From Floccularia luteovirens (Eukaryota; Basidiomycota; Agaricomycetes; Agaricales; Squamanitaceae): a stretch of 64,000 bases of DNA. The translations under genes were made by a program, and so were the position numbers. This document shows positions 25,117 through 38,100 of the stretch, piece after piece. The DNA lies in NCBI GenBank assembly GCA_009739215.1, contig VSJF01000014.1:124001-188000 (forward strand), read 5' to 3'. Every line of letters begins with the position of its first letter. The first letter of the stretch is position 1. The notes beneath the pieces are model-generated. The model made no database searches, had not been told where the DNA came from, and worked only from the letters and a program-made list of their open reading frames with translations.

Positions 25117-25843
25117 TCAATCTTCTCTATCCAAGAACCCTACGCCCCCCGCTTTCACTTTATTAATAAAACTCTCATACCACTTGATAACCACCCCCAT
25201 CGGTACAGGAACATCAGCAGAAACATCCATCCCACCCGTGAACCCAGAGATGTAATTAAACAAATGCTTTACGATCCTCTCTGCCAGTACCACCGGATCC
25301 TTTGCTACGACAACGTCCCCGCGCCCCATCCCTCCACTTGTATTTTGCTGTGACGGTATGGTCTGCATCTGTACTTGAATATCCGAGAGTGGTTCAATCG
25401 AAAGCCCCAACACAGCAGTTATATCACCCGGCGTATTCGATCCCGCAGCTGTAAACGCATTGTGTGCCGTGTATCGAGAAGCTTGTGTAAATGTTCCGCG
25501 TAATCGAAAAATTGCGGATGGTTTTTCGTTGGACAGCCTTGATAGAATATCTATTATCAATGATTGTGTTGACGACAGATGGGACTTACATTCCGAGTAG
25601 TTGAAACCCCTTTCCGGGCCAATAAAAATGTACAGTTGCACCGTATCCATCAGGGAATGGAACTATTCAAATTTCATGAAATCCTGCACACAATCGATCT
25701 AATCACGACTTACCTGTTCCTAAGAGAAAAACACAAACGTGATTTATCGTACCAGCAGCTGGCAACTCGAATAGGGCATGTGTTTCATCTACTTGTTGAA
25801 GGTTCGTCTGGAGAAGGCGGCCTGCGACGCAACAACCGAACAT
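25117..25843 (-). CDS. Hikeshi/OPI10 family Hsp70 nuclear import carrier
   Basis: About 195 residues in three exons, close to the family's usual length. Exon 1 (ATG at 25843) encodes [40 protein letters not shown] and T. Exon 2 is [20 protein letters not shown] then QLLGM, and exon 3 starts [16 protein letters not shown]. The Gly-Met codon is split by an intron whose acceptor is TATCAAG. The C-terminus has the family block [16 protein letters not shown], a glycine-rich insert, then [20 protein letters not shown]. In animals Hikeshi carries Hsp70 into the nucleus during heat shock; yeast OPI10 affects inositol regulation. The frame at exon 2 is masked in simple six-frame views by an overlapping open frame. 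Confidence 0.9.
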
Positions 25844-26063
25844 TGTTATCGAGAATGCGATATCATCAGTACGAGGCTGGGTACGATCTGTACTCCAAGG
25901 GCCGCTGTATTATGATCTGAATATCCAAATAAGGGAAAAGCAGTGCAGTGTACATAATCCATTGCAATACTCCTGTCACCCGTTCTATATACCACATCGT
26001 TGTCCCCTGCACATCCTGTGCACTTCGGGAACCTGCTATCCCTAATCTTTGTAACAACAAGCC

Positions 26064-28186
26064 ATGTCCGACCTGGAAGACGACCTTGACGATCAACTAT
26101 TGGCTCTCGCTGGTGAGGGTGACAAAAAACGTAAACGACGTTCAAATGCACCAAAATCTTCCTCTGGATCTACTTCATCATCCAAAAAGCGCAGAGCAGA
26201 GTGGGTATTTTGTCTCTTTCTTTCCAGGAGCAAATGCTGAAACCTTTTTCTCCTAGTCCTGTGCATTCAAATTCCGATGTCGAACCTGAGAGCGAAGAAG
26301 AGGTTGACTTGTACCCTATAGAGGGAAAGTATGTCGATGAGGCAGACAGGAACAGGTAAGTGATCATTTTCCCCCACCTTCCCGGAAACATCTTCCTTAA
26401 CAACCACAATAAAACATAGACTACTACAAATGTCTGAATTCGAGCGAGAAGAAATCCTTGCCTCACGGGCAGAAGAGAAGCAGCGTCAAGCTGACAGACG
26501 GATACTATCACAGATGGTTAAAAATCAACGTGCAGGCGTTGACGCTGACGGTGTTGCGCAGGCTGCTAAACGTAGGTTTCTTCAACCATCATTCGTGCCC
26601 CCCGTCATCATTTTATGATGTCTATAAATAGGACAACATACAGCACGAGGAGCTACAAAAGAAAAGTCACGGAAGTTGGATGAACTCAAGGCGAAACGGA
26701 AAGCAAAGGATGAAAAGAAACGAGTACGCAACAAAAACCCCTTTCTCTACCATCCCTTCCTTATTTACTGGGGGAATCTCCATCTCATAGTCACGTAATT
26801 TTTCCCCTAAACGTGAAAGGACGTCATCACCTATGGATATGGAGATCTCAGATGAAGAGTCTGAGGACGGTCAGATAACAAAATACGAACAAGAGGAAGA
26901 GAGGGAGCGGAAGCTCTTTAGCAAACCAGAACCAGATGAACAACCTGTCAAGCTTGAAGATCTGGAAAAGTGTAGATTGACGAGGGACCTACTGGTGAAG
27001 CACTCACTGGCACCCTGGTTCGAAGATTATGTCAAGGGTACGATTCATGTCCGTACCACATGTCGATTATCATTTTATCTCATCTGAGCATGTTGTCACA
27101 GGTGCTTGGGTTCGCTATCTCATTGGTCAAGAAGGTAACCAGCCTGTATACCGCATGTGTGAAATCCAAAGTATGTTATTTATATGCATCATTGTCCAGC
27201 CCTTAAATTTAATAACAATATAGATCTCGCGGCGGACTTTGTGAAACCCTACAAGATCAATGAGAAAACAGTGAACCAGGCGCTGGAACTGAAACACGGC
27301 AAGTCTGCCAGATTGTTTTTGATGGATAAAGTTTCCAATGGGAACTTTGTCGAGGTGGATCGTCCTCTTCTTTCTGGTGCTTTCACATTCTGATCGAATT
27401 GTGATCAACAGAAAGAGTTTGACAGACTTGTAAAAGTCTGTGCAGCAGAAGATGTCAAACTTCCTTCAAAGAGAACTCTGGAAGAAAAGGTTGCACAGCT
27501 TCACAAGCTCAGCACGCAACCCATGACAGAAGTACGGTGTCCTTTCGTTCACATAACAGAATGTGGCGTTGATCTTGATGACGTGTCAATATCAGAGTGA
27601 CATCAATGCTATGTTGGCTAGGAAGAGCAAGCTACAAGCCAATAAATCTGCAACAACGACTACTATGGAACGTTCGCGGTTGAACCAGGCCCGGACGTTG
27701 GCACTACGCCGCCAAGACTATAAAGAGGTTGCCGAAATTGATGCCCAGCTTGCTGAATTAGGGATATCTTCTACCATGAGTCCCGATCGTCAAGCAGCAA
27801 CAGACGTGCTAGCCAAAGTGAATGAGCGTAATCGGAAAGCTAATCTGGAAGCGGTGCGTAAGGCAGAGATGGCGGAGACGGAGCGCAAACGACGAGAGCG
27901 GAAGCTTGCAGCCAGTGGTGGTGGAAGCCCTGCGCCGAGCGATCCCAGTGCCCGACTGAAGACTAAGCCGCGAATGTTCAATGCAGCAACGCCTATTTCG
28001 AGGTTTGTTTTCTGATTGATGATGACGAATAGATTGTAACTGATTGTACATAGACCTAGTACACCACAGCAAAGTAGTGTTGGGATAAGGACAGAAACCG
28101 TAGCTGTAGTGGATGTTGTTCGCAGTGAAAAGACACTGGAAGCAGCGTTGTTAGAGTCAGTAGAGATTGATCTAGGAGATTTTTAA
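26064..28186 (+). CDS. RTF1: RTF1, Paf1 complex subunit (Plus3 domain)
   Basis: Starts MSDLEDDLDDQLLALAGEGD, followed by a basic and Ser-rich region. The segment PIEGKYVDEADRNRLLQMSE then FEREEILASRAEEKQ is the conserved histone-modification region that precedes Plus3 in Rtf1. The Plus3 domain follows (LEDLEKCRLTRDLLVKHSLAPWF, WVRYLIGQEGNQPVYRMCEI, PYKINEKTVNQALELKHG). The C-terminal coiled region (LARKSKLQANKSA, ARTLALRRQDYKEVAEIDAQ) reaches the stop at 28186. In yeast Rtf1 promotes H2B ubiquitination and H3K4/K79 methylation during elongation; the Plus3 domain binds phosphorylated Spt5. About eight short introns, total near 560 residues. Three GATAA-type repeats follow just past the stop. 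Confidence 0.93.
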
Positions 28187-28373
28187 ATACAAAGTGTCAC
28201 AGATAAGATAAGATAAGAACTGGTGTGACTTACTGCAAAAGGAAAGAATCTCATTTCTGTTTACCGTCGCTTTCTCGCGCACGCACCACCTTCAATCCTT
28301 GACAAGTCCTTAAGCCACTCAATTTATTCCCCTTTCCTCATCGTCAACAACGTCCAGCAAGCCATTCTTATCA

Positions 28374-31300
28374 ATGGCTGGATCATCCCTCTCTCTCGAC
28401 TCCCTCAGCTCCCCTTCTCCCTCTCCTTCCCCCCCACCACAACCTCTGCCATCTCTACAACGCTCTATCTACAAGCCCCCTTCTTCTTCCCGTCCACAAC
28501 ACACCCTCTCATCAGACCACCAGTCTGGTCCTGCACCAGGCCTCGACACCGACTCTGAGCTCTCAGAACTCACCGAGGATGAGCAGGAGGCCGCGGAGAA
28601 AAGAGCTGACCATGGCTTAGAAGGTACCACACCTGGCACCCGCCCACCCCGCAACGGAACTATTCGTCGCGGAGGCCATCAGCGCTCCTCTTCGCGTCGT
28701 GGCGGTCGCAGGAAGCGGAGCAGCATCGTACCTGCCCCCATGTGGGGCTGGGCAGAGGCTAAGACGAGCAACGTCGTTGAGGAGGAAGAGGAGGAGGAGA
28801 TGGCTGAACCCCCAAAAGCCATGGAAGAAGAGGAAGATGAAGACGAGGAAGGTGAACTCGATGGTGAAGAAGGTCCCATACGGCCTCTCCAACACAGACC
28901 GGCTGGCAGGTCCGGGTACAAATCTCAACCAAATGGTCGTTTCCGATCGGGAAACCACCACAATTCTACAAACCATGACATTGACGACGATGACGCGGCA
29001 GAAGAAGAAGATTCGCCTGTGAACGGTGCAGACGATGACGATGAAGATGAAGAAGGGTCTATTTCTGGAGACGACAGTAGACCCCCACCCAACAATGCTG
29101 GCCCCCGTGGACAGCGTGTCAAGCCGTCTGGTCGGATAGTCCGCCCAAGGCATGCGAACGATGAAGATGAGGACGAAGACATGTCTAGCGGCACCGAGGG
29201 CGACGCTAACGACGATCCTCCCGGACGGAAAGGCGGAGAGGATGATGACTGTGAAGATGATGCATCCGAAGCTGATCCAACCAACGTCGGACCCGATATC
29301 GAGAGTGAAAACGAAACAGAAGATGAAGATGAGGAGCTCAAAGAACCAGATAAACGCCAAGGTCCAACTCTCGGCACTGCAAGCTCACAACCAATCTTAT
29401 CACCCTCTAAAATTGCAAAACCTATCCCCCCAATTTCTTTGACACACTTGATTGACACAACTGCCCCATCTCCCGAAGATGTGGCACCCATCGCTGCGGC
29501 AGCAGCAGCTTCATCTATTATGGCTGGATCATCTGTCCTCGAGCCTGCCTCGCCCACTTCATCCGCTTCCGGCTCCCCTGCTTCGTCTAGATCACCCTCT
29601 CCAGTTCCTTCCTTAAAAGGCTCCGACACTGGTGACGCAGTAAATGAGCCGGCACCCGCTCCGAAACCAAAATTTGCAAAATCATCTTTAATTGAGCAGA
29701 AGGAATCCGCTAATATTGCAGATATCAAAGAACATGCTCCTGTAAACACGATACCTCACGCAAAGGGAAAGGTCCCGCCCCCTCTGAACATGGACATAAA
29801 TCGTCCCGATCCAGATCCGGAACAAGAGATGGATAGGTCGGGGGAAGACATTGAGGTGGACGAACCGTCACCGGAGGACGACTTGGAGGTAGAGTCTGAC
29901 CTCCAGCCTGCGCACAGGGCGGAAGCACTGGATGTGCTAGCAACGATCGAACTCAAATACGCACTTCTCAGAGAAAAAGTCTATGTTGAGAAAATGGAAG
30001 ACCTTGCTTGGGAGGAGGCACTCATCAATGATGGTATGTATTCACTTTTCTTTTGTTTGCCCTAACACCGAAAAAGACATAATCTCAATTATTATGTATT
30101 CCAGGTAGCCACCCTGAACTCATACACCTTCAAAAAGAACTCCTGAAACGAAGAGACAAACGTCTAGAGCTCGCATCAAAGAAACGATCCTACGAAGTTG
30201 CAAATGTAACTAAGCGAAGACGAGTAGATGAGGATGCGACATGGAGTTGGTGGAAGGTATGGTTACTTCAAGCTTTGATTCCCTTTTTATCTTAGTTAAC
30301 CGAACTGCGTGTCCTTCCATAAGGTTGCAAAAGATGAATTACAGACGGACATGATTTCCGAGGCAAGCAGAAAACGGAGACGGTTAGAAAGGGAAAGACG
30401 AGCTAGCGAACGGCCTCAACCACGTGCGTACCTAGCTTATTGCTACGCTTCTATCAAATTGACTCCAAATCTAGTGCGCCGTATCCCTAATCCACCTCTT
30501 GAAGTCCTCCCTCCGCCTTCCCTACGCAAAATAATCAAAACATTCCCATTTGGCAATTCCCGCCAGGGTAAAAATGATTCCCAATCTAAGAGATATGTTT
30601 ATCCCGAATTATCAGCTTTATCAGTAGCCGATATCACAAATGACCTGGAGTTCCTGTACCAATACCGAAGACCTACAACTTACGATATGCATCGCGTCGA
30701 TAGTATGGGCATTAATGTGCAAATGGGACCTCCAGGACCTCCCATACATGGGTACGAGCAATATGAAGTCATGCCAAATACCTTCGCGGGCGGAAATAGG
30801 ATGCAGCCTCCATTTGGACATGTGTTTCAACACCATATACCTTCGCCATCATCGTCAGCTCATATTATGCCTGGAGGTATGCAGACTATCTCAGCGTATC
30901 CGCCATATGGTGGACCCGGCCCCAATCCAGGACGTATACACCTACAAGCGCATCCTGTCCCTTCACAACCACAGCCGCATGGGCCCGTTCAGGCTCCATA
31001 CCCTATGGATCATGATATGGGAGGTATAATACCTGGCCCTGGTGTACAGTACCCTACCCAGCACCCATATTATGAGCCGCAACCCAATGGAGGGACCCCA
31101 TATCCGAGTGCACCTCCTTCTCAACATAATGGGCGACGCTCAGTATCCCCTCTGCACGCAATGCCCAATGGGACTAATACAAAACGAAATGGAGCATGGA
31201 TGGGAAGCGGAATGGGTCCAGGTCCGTATGTGGGAGGTCCAAAAGGTGGTAGTGAATGGGAAGGAAAACGTAATGATATTGTTATGAACGATGAGGATGA

Positions 31301-32766
31301 GCGGGAGAGGGCTCTGAGAGAGAGGGACAAACGAGAACATTATCATGCCCAGCAGCAACAGCAACAGCAACAGCAGCAACAACATTCGCAACATTCACAA
31401 CATCGAATGCAACCTCCCCACCCGCATCATAACTCTCAATCGGGCCCTGTACCTCATCACCATGTCGTTCAAGGGCATCATCATCATAGAGCACCCCACC
31501 ACCACCATGTTGTTCACCACCATCACCCGCAACCGCAATCACAACCAGGGAACGCTATCGGACATCCAACATCTTCTCTTCCTCCAGGTCCACCTTTACA
31601 TTCGTCTCGAGAATACGAAACCGGCAGATCCCACTCTGGACCTAATCAACACCAAGCTGAAGTTATCAACCTTTCCTCATCAAAACCTATACCACAGCAC
31701 TGGAAGGGCGAAGATCATCCAGTACCTCCCGAATATCGTGACGTACGATCACATGGCCATAGCAGAAGACCATCCTCCGGGCCACCACCTCCGCTAGAAG
31801 ACCGGGACCGACCTTTAGCAATGCCATTTGTGATGCCACCTTCACACGCGATACAAGCTGCAAATATTGCACCTTCTCCGAATAACGGTCCACACATGAA
31901 TGGAACTTCTTCGCCTCGCGGACCGTGGAACCCACCTGCGGAAGAGGGTGGCTTCCGTATACCTTCATCATCATCCGCACATGCAGGTCATCATAATTCA
32001 CATGAGTCTCCAGGGCATCGTTACAGCACTATCGCATCATCATCGACCACTGGCCATCTTGCTCGTCCACCCCCACAATCGACGTCATCACACCAGACTC
32101 CGATTGGCCTTTCTCCGCCACGCGTGCGTCAAACACCCTCGGCACCTCGCAGCCCATCATATGCAACACCGTCTGTACGTTCCCCTTCAAGGTATGGCGT
32201 GCCCCCAGCTACGTCAACATCATCTTCGTCAATGTCCGGGTCACAAGGACCGCCAATAACAAACCGTTCATCGCCTGTAAGCCTTAAAATGCGTCCACCA
32301 TCACCGATGTCTGCAAAACACCAGGGGTCAGGTGTAACTGGATATCTTGCATCAGCCACGACTATCAGGTCTCGCCCCCGTATCACATCTTAGTGGGGAA
32401 CCAAAAAATGGTACTAGACCTATGGAGTATCATTCGGATATGAAGAATGGGAATGCAGGACCGTACCCCGGAGGTAGTAGCCGCACGGCGTCTCCATTTG
32501 GATCCGCGGGAATACAGTCGTCACTAGGACTTGGGAGACCATCTGTTAATGGAATTGAGCGGGAGCGAGACAGAGAAAGAGAAAGAGACAGGGATCGAGA
32601 TCGGGTCGACCGTGACCGTGACCGTATTGATAGGGAAAGAGAAAGGGAAAGAGGAGAAAGAGAGCGAGAAAGAGAGAGAGAGAGAGAACGCCATGGGTCA
32701 CCAAGAATCGGGCTACTTCCTCCTCCGCCTAAAATGGGTGTAGCACAGATGGTGGATGGACATTGA
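28374..32766 (+). CDS. Sds3-like protein of Rpd3-type deacetylase complex, very long
   Basis: The first exon (28374-30033) encodes about 550 residues of Ser/Pro and Asp/Glu-rich sequence. It ends in the Sds3-like core EALDVLATIELKYALLREKV, YVEKMEDLAWEEALINDG, continued after an intron as SHPELIHLQKELLKRRDKRL and KKRSYEVANVTKRRRVDED. Then a long third part (YQYRRPTTYDMHRVDSMGI) is rich in Pro, Gly, His and Gln, with a glutamine run and histidine runs near 31350-31530. Sds3/Dep1 proteins scaffold Rpd3/Sin3 histone deacetylase complexes. This one, near 1,400 residues, is far longer than yeast Sds3 (about 330). The C-terminal 124 residues, with RE/RD repeats and ending MVDGH, require removal of a 37-nt intron (32332-32368); otherwise the protein stops at 32393. 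Confidence 0.8.
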
Positions 32767-35137
32767 CAAAATCCCACATTTTTTTGGTATTTTTTCTCCT
32801 TTCTTTTGGTACAACCGGTTGTGTATATTGGGCATTTTATTTTTCTTACCTTGCCCGCTCCCCTTGCTTTCAATCACACAAATTAATCACTATACACTCA
32901 TGGGAAAACAACTGTTATTTTTTACCCTTCATACAGCTCACCTGATCACTTATTACTTAGTTACCATGATTTTGTTCGTTCTTCCCTGAATATTAAACGG
33001 TCCCCACCCTCGTTCAAAAAAAAAAGCGTTGCCACAAAGTGGTTTTTTTTTTTTTTTTTTCAAACTCACTCCTTCTAAAAGTAAATTTCGAAGGCATTTG
33101 TTTGTGCTCGCTCGTTTTGCTTATCATGATAATGGTTTTTTAAGAGATTACTTATCCCATATGTCATGAGAAAGACCTAGACCCTCGGGAAGGCTGCGAT
33201 CTTTCCTTTGTTTATACATAGAATTTTTTTAAAATGCCTCCGGAACATAGCTCGATAATAATATCGTGTGTGCGTGTGTGCCTCATCATCTAACACAACT
33301 TTACATTTACTAAAAACAATCAAAGAAAGTTGAACTACAATCATGGCGTGTTCGGATATAGCAACTATCTAGAGAAGCAACGTATTAGTAAACCCTTTCG
33401 CTATCAATCACCCCTCCGCCCCGACTCGGTGTAAGCACGATACCAAAATGTACTTCTAGACATACAATATTTCTGAACATAGGGATTTACGTCCGAGTCC
33501 ACGTTGAATTGGATATAAATAAATAATCAAACACTTTTATTTTTGTATCTGAAAAAAACAGTGTAGAATCCGCGGAGAGTCTTATGTACAAGTATAATAT
33601 CTATCATTCATGATTTATGTCTGTTGTCTAATTTTAGATAACATTTTGTTTTGGCTGTTCTGTTGGCATAAGTGAGATTGGCGTGTGTATGTAAAAAATC
33701 ATACGTAACTCATAACAAGAAATGTCAGAAGAGAAAAAGAATCCGAAGGATTTTTCGATCCACGTTCATATATTTTAAGCTCAAGTGCGTGATGAAAAAG
33801 AGCAAAACACGAGGAGTATATTGTATGTATGATAATAATAGAGTTGCCATGATGGGTGCTCCAACGATGTTCCAAGTTCTGTTTGGCACGTTGCAATGAG
33901 AAAATCATTTTGGTGGTGAACGACACATGGAAGATGAATCAGAGAGACAAAGATCAAGTTTACGGCAAAGATCCTTGATAATTATAACGCTAACCTCCAC
34001 GCTGAAGCGCTGAATTTCGAATCAAGGGTTGCATACGTCACGTGAAATACAACGACACGATACTTGTTTATTTCTCCGACTCTATCGCCTTCAGTTGCGC
34101 AATAGGGCTTTTTAGATTAAAAATTTTACTGACGGTTTCTTTCAATCTTACAAGCTTGACATTTCATCTTTTTCTAGTCGACTGATTCTTTTGGAGTGGG
34201 AACGGGACGGCGGCCGCAGATGAATTGGAATAGGACTAAAACTCACAGCATCACACTAAATAACAGCTGGGTTATACTTATGCCTTGTGGACCTTCGGCG
34301 ATAATTTTCCTTGGAACGGTACCTTGCAATTGTTCCAAGCAAGGACGCTAGTTAGCGCAAATATGCAGTTAACGAAGGCCTACGAGTACAAATGCCAGGG
34401 TAAGTTCTACGACTTGATTGGTGTATACCGCTTCGCTCGGGTTTTGATGACGAGACTTTGGAAGAGCAAAGTAGAGTACAACGGGGTCAAGAGACACCAC
34501 GAAGAAACAAACCATCATATCGCGTCATCATGTCGATCACACCGTTTTTAAAACAAATTGATCGAAGGACACATGCGCCGGAAGTATACAATCCGGTATG
34601 CAAGGGCCAGCAAAGGATGCTGCGTGCCGATGCAAACAAGAGAGAGATTATGGACAAGCTCTGAAGATCTGACCGGTGACCCTGGACAGGACGATGAAAA
34701 AATAAATGATGTAAGACAAAACAAAACATGAAACCCAAGAAACATGACAAAGTCTGGGCAGCACGGGTGTTGTGATTGACAGCTGAGTTTGAGAAGCAGG
34801 GTGCTAGGTGAGTGGGTAGTTAGCAACTATTGAGGGTGGCAACTAACAAATTATAATGGTAGTCAAGATTTTTATGACGAAAAGCTGGAAGGAGGTATGC
34901 GTGACGTGACATCAGTTGCGCGTGGAGGAGGAGGGAGGGGAGAGAACCAAAGGTAAACGGTATCCGATCTCCGAACCTCATCTGCTCAATTCCAAAATAT
35001 TCAAAATTTCATCTTGTCAGCACTTTTCCTCTTTTCTCCTCCGTCGGCCGATCTCGATTAGCTAACAATCCCGGAGCTGTTGTATGTATCTCTTCACTCC
35101 CTCCTCCCTCTTCTTTCCTTAACCTACCACCATCGCA
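32767..35137. other. Long spacer without recognised gene
   Basis: About 2.4 kb. It starts with the 3' region of the Sds3-like gene and includes a 22-nt poly-T run (about 33039-33060) preceded by a poly-A stretch, and a GT-rich microsatellite near 33267. The last 150 bp are CT-rich, as is common in fungal 5' leaders of regulators (CCTCTTTTCTCCTCC). The open frames at 33672 and 34285 have no domain, start context or splice support. Confidence 0.5.
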
Positions 35138-38100
35138 ATGTTTTCTCTTCAAAAATATGCTAATCATCTACAAGACTCTAATACATCGCAGGCTCACGTC
35201 AAGGAGGAGACTTCTTCTCCAGATTTGTCACCAGCACCTGCTTCTCTCCAACATTTCCAGTTCAAGTTCAATCCACATCTCGACTCCCACGCTTATCCTC
35301 CACAACACCGCCATACCCCAGCTTCCTCAACCCCCATCCCTCCTCACATCCCTTACCGCTTTGGACACGTCCCACAACACAATTACAATCTCATGCCCTC
35401 TGGTTCAGACCCTTGGCCATCCTCCTCGTCCCCACAAATAGTTCCCTCAAACCCACAAATTACAGGACCCACCAAATACGACATCGAAACTCTTCAATCT
35501 GCAATGACATACAGTGACGAATACGATACTGTTTCCGACCTTGCAGACATGCCACTCGACAGACATTCTTCCATCGCTGGCGTCATTTCATCCAGTTCTG
35601 CAGCAAATGAACGTATAATTCGACGTCGCAGCAGTAAAGGTGCGTCATTTTTGCCCCGAGTTTTTGGTAGAAATTTATGAAAGATAAAATCTCTGGTCAG
35701 CGTGTGACCAGTGTCGTAAATCGAAGTGCAAATGTGAGCGGAACCTTGGCACGAACGAACCATGCAAGAGCTGCATGATGCTTGGCACTCGTGAGTAGTT
35801 TATGATTCATCTCCTCTTTAGTTTTCTCATCATGACCACATGATACCCACACAGAGTGCACGTTTCTCGGCCCATCACGCAAACGAGGCCCTCCGAAAGG
35901 ATATATTGATGCTATTGAAGCGCGCCTCCATCAAACCGAGGCATTGCTCGGTATATTTATCGCAAGCAAAGATTCTCGCGCACAGTCTCTATTGGAAGAT
36001 GTAGCAAAGGTATGTCATCAGCTGCCTTATTCCTTTCATATTCGAATGGTCTTTCAGGATCCATTGGCTCGGGAAATCATCAATCGAGTCGACAACTTCT
36101 CCCTATGGAGTTAAAGGAAGAACATTGGAAGAGGCTAACAAATTAAAGTCTCGACTTGGTCAATCAGCGCCTACCTCCACGTCTAATTCGCCAATCCCTG
36201 TTGCGGCGAAGTCAGAACCACTGGAACTAACCTCTGTGCAGTACGTCAATATATTCTTTTACTTCCAGCCACTTAATGATTATCTCTTTAGTCCAACCAA
36301 TGAATGGCAAGATCGAGTATCTACACTGCTCGACCCGTCGCACGCAGAGACCCGTCATGAAGAATCACAAATACTCCGTTTGCACCGGTCACATCAGGAC
36401 CTTCGACCGTCACTCTCAAGTAGTCGACCGTCCTTACGCGTCAATCCCAACCGTCAAGATCCCAATCAAACGGCCGCCAGCGATGATGGTCAGTCACCCG
36501 GAAGGCGACAACGTCGGCGCATCGGAAATGTATCTCCTTCAACCGGTTTTAACACCTATTCAAGCTCTGCTCCCGGTTCTGCGGTTTCACTTCATCAAGA
36601 TCTTTCTTCCGGACTGCGCGGACGCTACACACCATTAAGTCCAATGAATAGTCTCTCAGCGCCAAACGGGCGTGATTCAGATGATGTCGGTTACGATAGC
36701 ATGAGCTCTGGAAGTGAAGAAGAGATTACAGGTGCTGTAGGACAGCTGAGCTTGAATGAGGATGAACAGGTGCGGTATCATGGCAAGGCAAGTGGATTAC
36801 ACCTCCTCGGCGACAAGGAACGAGTCGACAGCCGCAATGAGGGAGGCATTTGGTATGATACAATCTGCATTTCATCCTACATTGGTAACTTACATTATTA
36901 TCAGGCGTTTCCCGAAAGCGAGAGTATGGCCACCTCTCCCGTCGGGCTCGACAGCGATGCACGGTGACGATATATATGTTTCACGGTTACCTGCTCCCGA
37001 CGTGCAAGAGCTTCTTTTGGAACTATATTTTACTTACGTTCACCCATCTTTCCCCGTCGTGCATAAGCGTGCGTTCTTCGAGGCGTACAAGAACAGGTGA
37101 GAAAATGATTTCCCATGCCGTCAATTCAAGTTTACAAACTGATAAATTTTATAATAGCACAAATTCTGATTCCCCACAATCTCCTGAATCTGATGTTACA
37201 AATACATCTTCCAACTCTCCGTTTAATCAACGGCAACAGCGCATACCCACACTACTGCTTCTTGTCATGTTCTCTTTGGCAGCACGATATGATGAGGCAC
37301 ACCATCCTTATCCCACTGATGGAGCTATGTGGGGCGCTGGCGACGAATATCTTAATCTCGCCAAAATAATACTTGATGGCACGTATGCAAGTTCGCGTCC
37401 GTCGACAGTGCAATCACTTTTGTTGATGGGTTACCGCGAGATTGGAATCGGGGCCATGGCGCAGGCGTGGACATACACTGGAATGGCAATACGTATGGCG
37501 CAAGATCTTGGGATGCATAGATCTGCAGATGGCTGGGCTCGTGTTGGGCTTGGAGGCAGGCTCTTTAAAGAGTGGGAATTGCAGGAACGGAAACGCGTTT
37601 GGTATGCTTGTATTATCATGGATAAATATGTGTCGGCATATATCGGTACGTTGACTTTCTTGAGTGCAGTATACTTTGCTGATGCACCATCAGGCCGCCC
37701 GTTGATGATCTTTGAAAGAGACTTTGATACGCTGATGCCAAGCGAAAATGATGTGAATGAGCTGCCATATGCGCTATACTTCTATCCTCATATGTTATCT
37801 TTTTTAGCTCGACGAAACGGAGATATGGCCTCCTCGTACGTCGCATATCATAATTGATGAACAGGAACATCAAGGCCCTACCCGGACGTATCATTTCATG
37901 TTTTAATGCATCAGCAAGACTCTCCATCATCCTGAGCATGATTGTTCAAACCATATATGCAGTCCGACCAGCTTCTAGTAGACATGCGGAGTCTTCTCAT
38001 CTTGAAGCTTTGTTGGATAAATGGTACCTTGAGCTACCCGAACACTTACGAATTCCATCACAACCACGCCGTAACTCTGCCACCCAACCGCGCGATGATT

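Noticed and set aside
28617..29749. Two long minus-strand open frames (247 and 274 codons) inside the Sds3-like gene
   Set aside because: They are antisense to Asp/Glu and Ser-rich coding sequence, where complement frames stay open by composition. They show only Ser, Val and Ile runs and no domain or splice sites.
32430..32873. Minus-strand frame with an RS-repeat-like stretch
   Set aside because: It is the antisense of the RE/RD repeats of the Sds3-like tail; the Ser-Leu-Ser-Arg runs are a mirror of simple-sequence DNA.
34285..34551. 88-codon plus-strand frame in the long spacer
   Set aside because: No conserved motif, no neighbouring exons and an overlapping equal-length antisense frame; likely chance.
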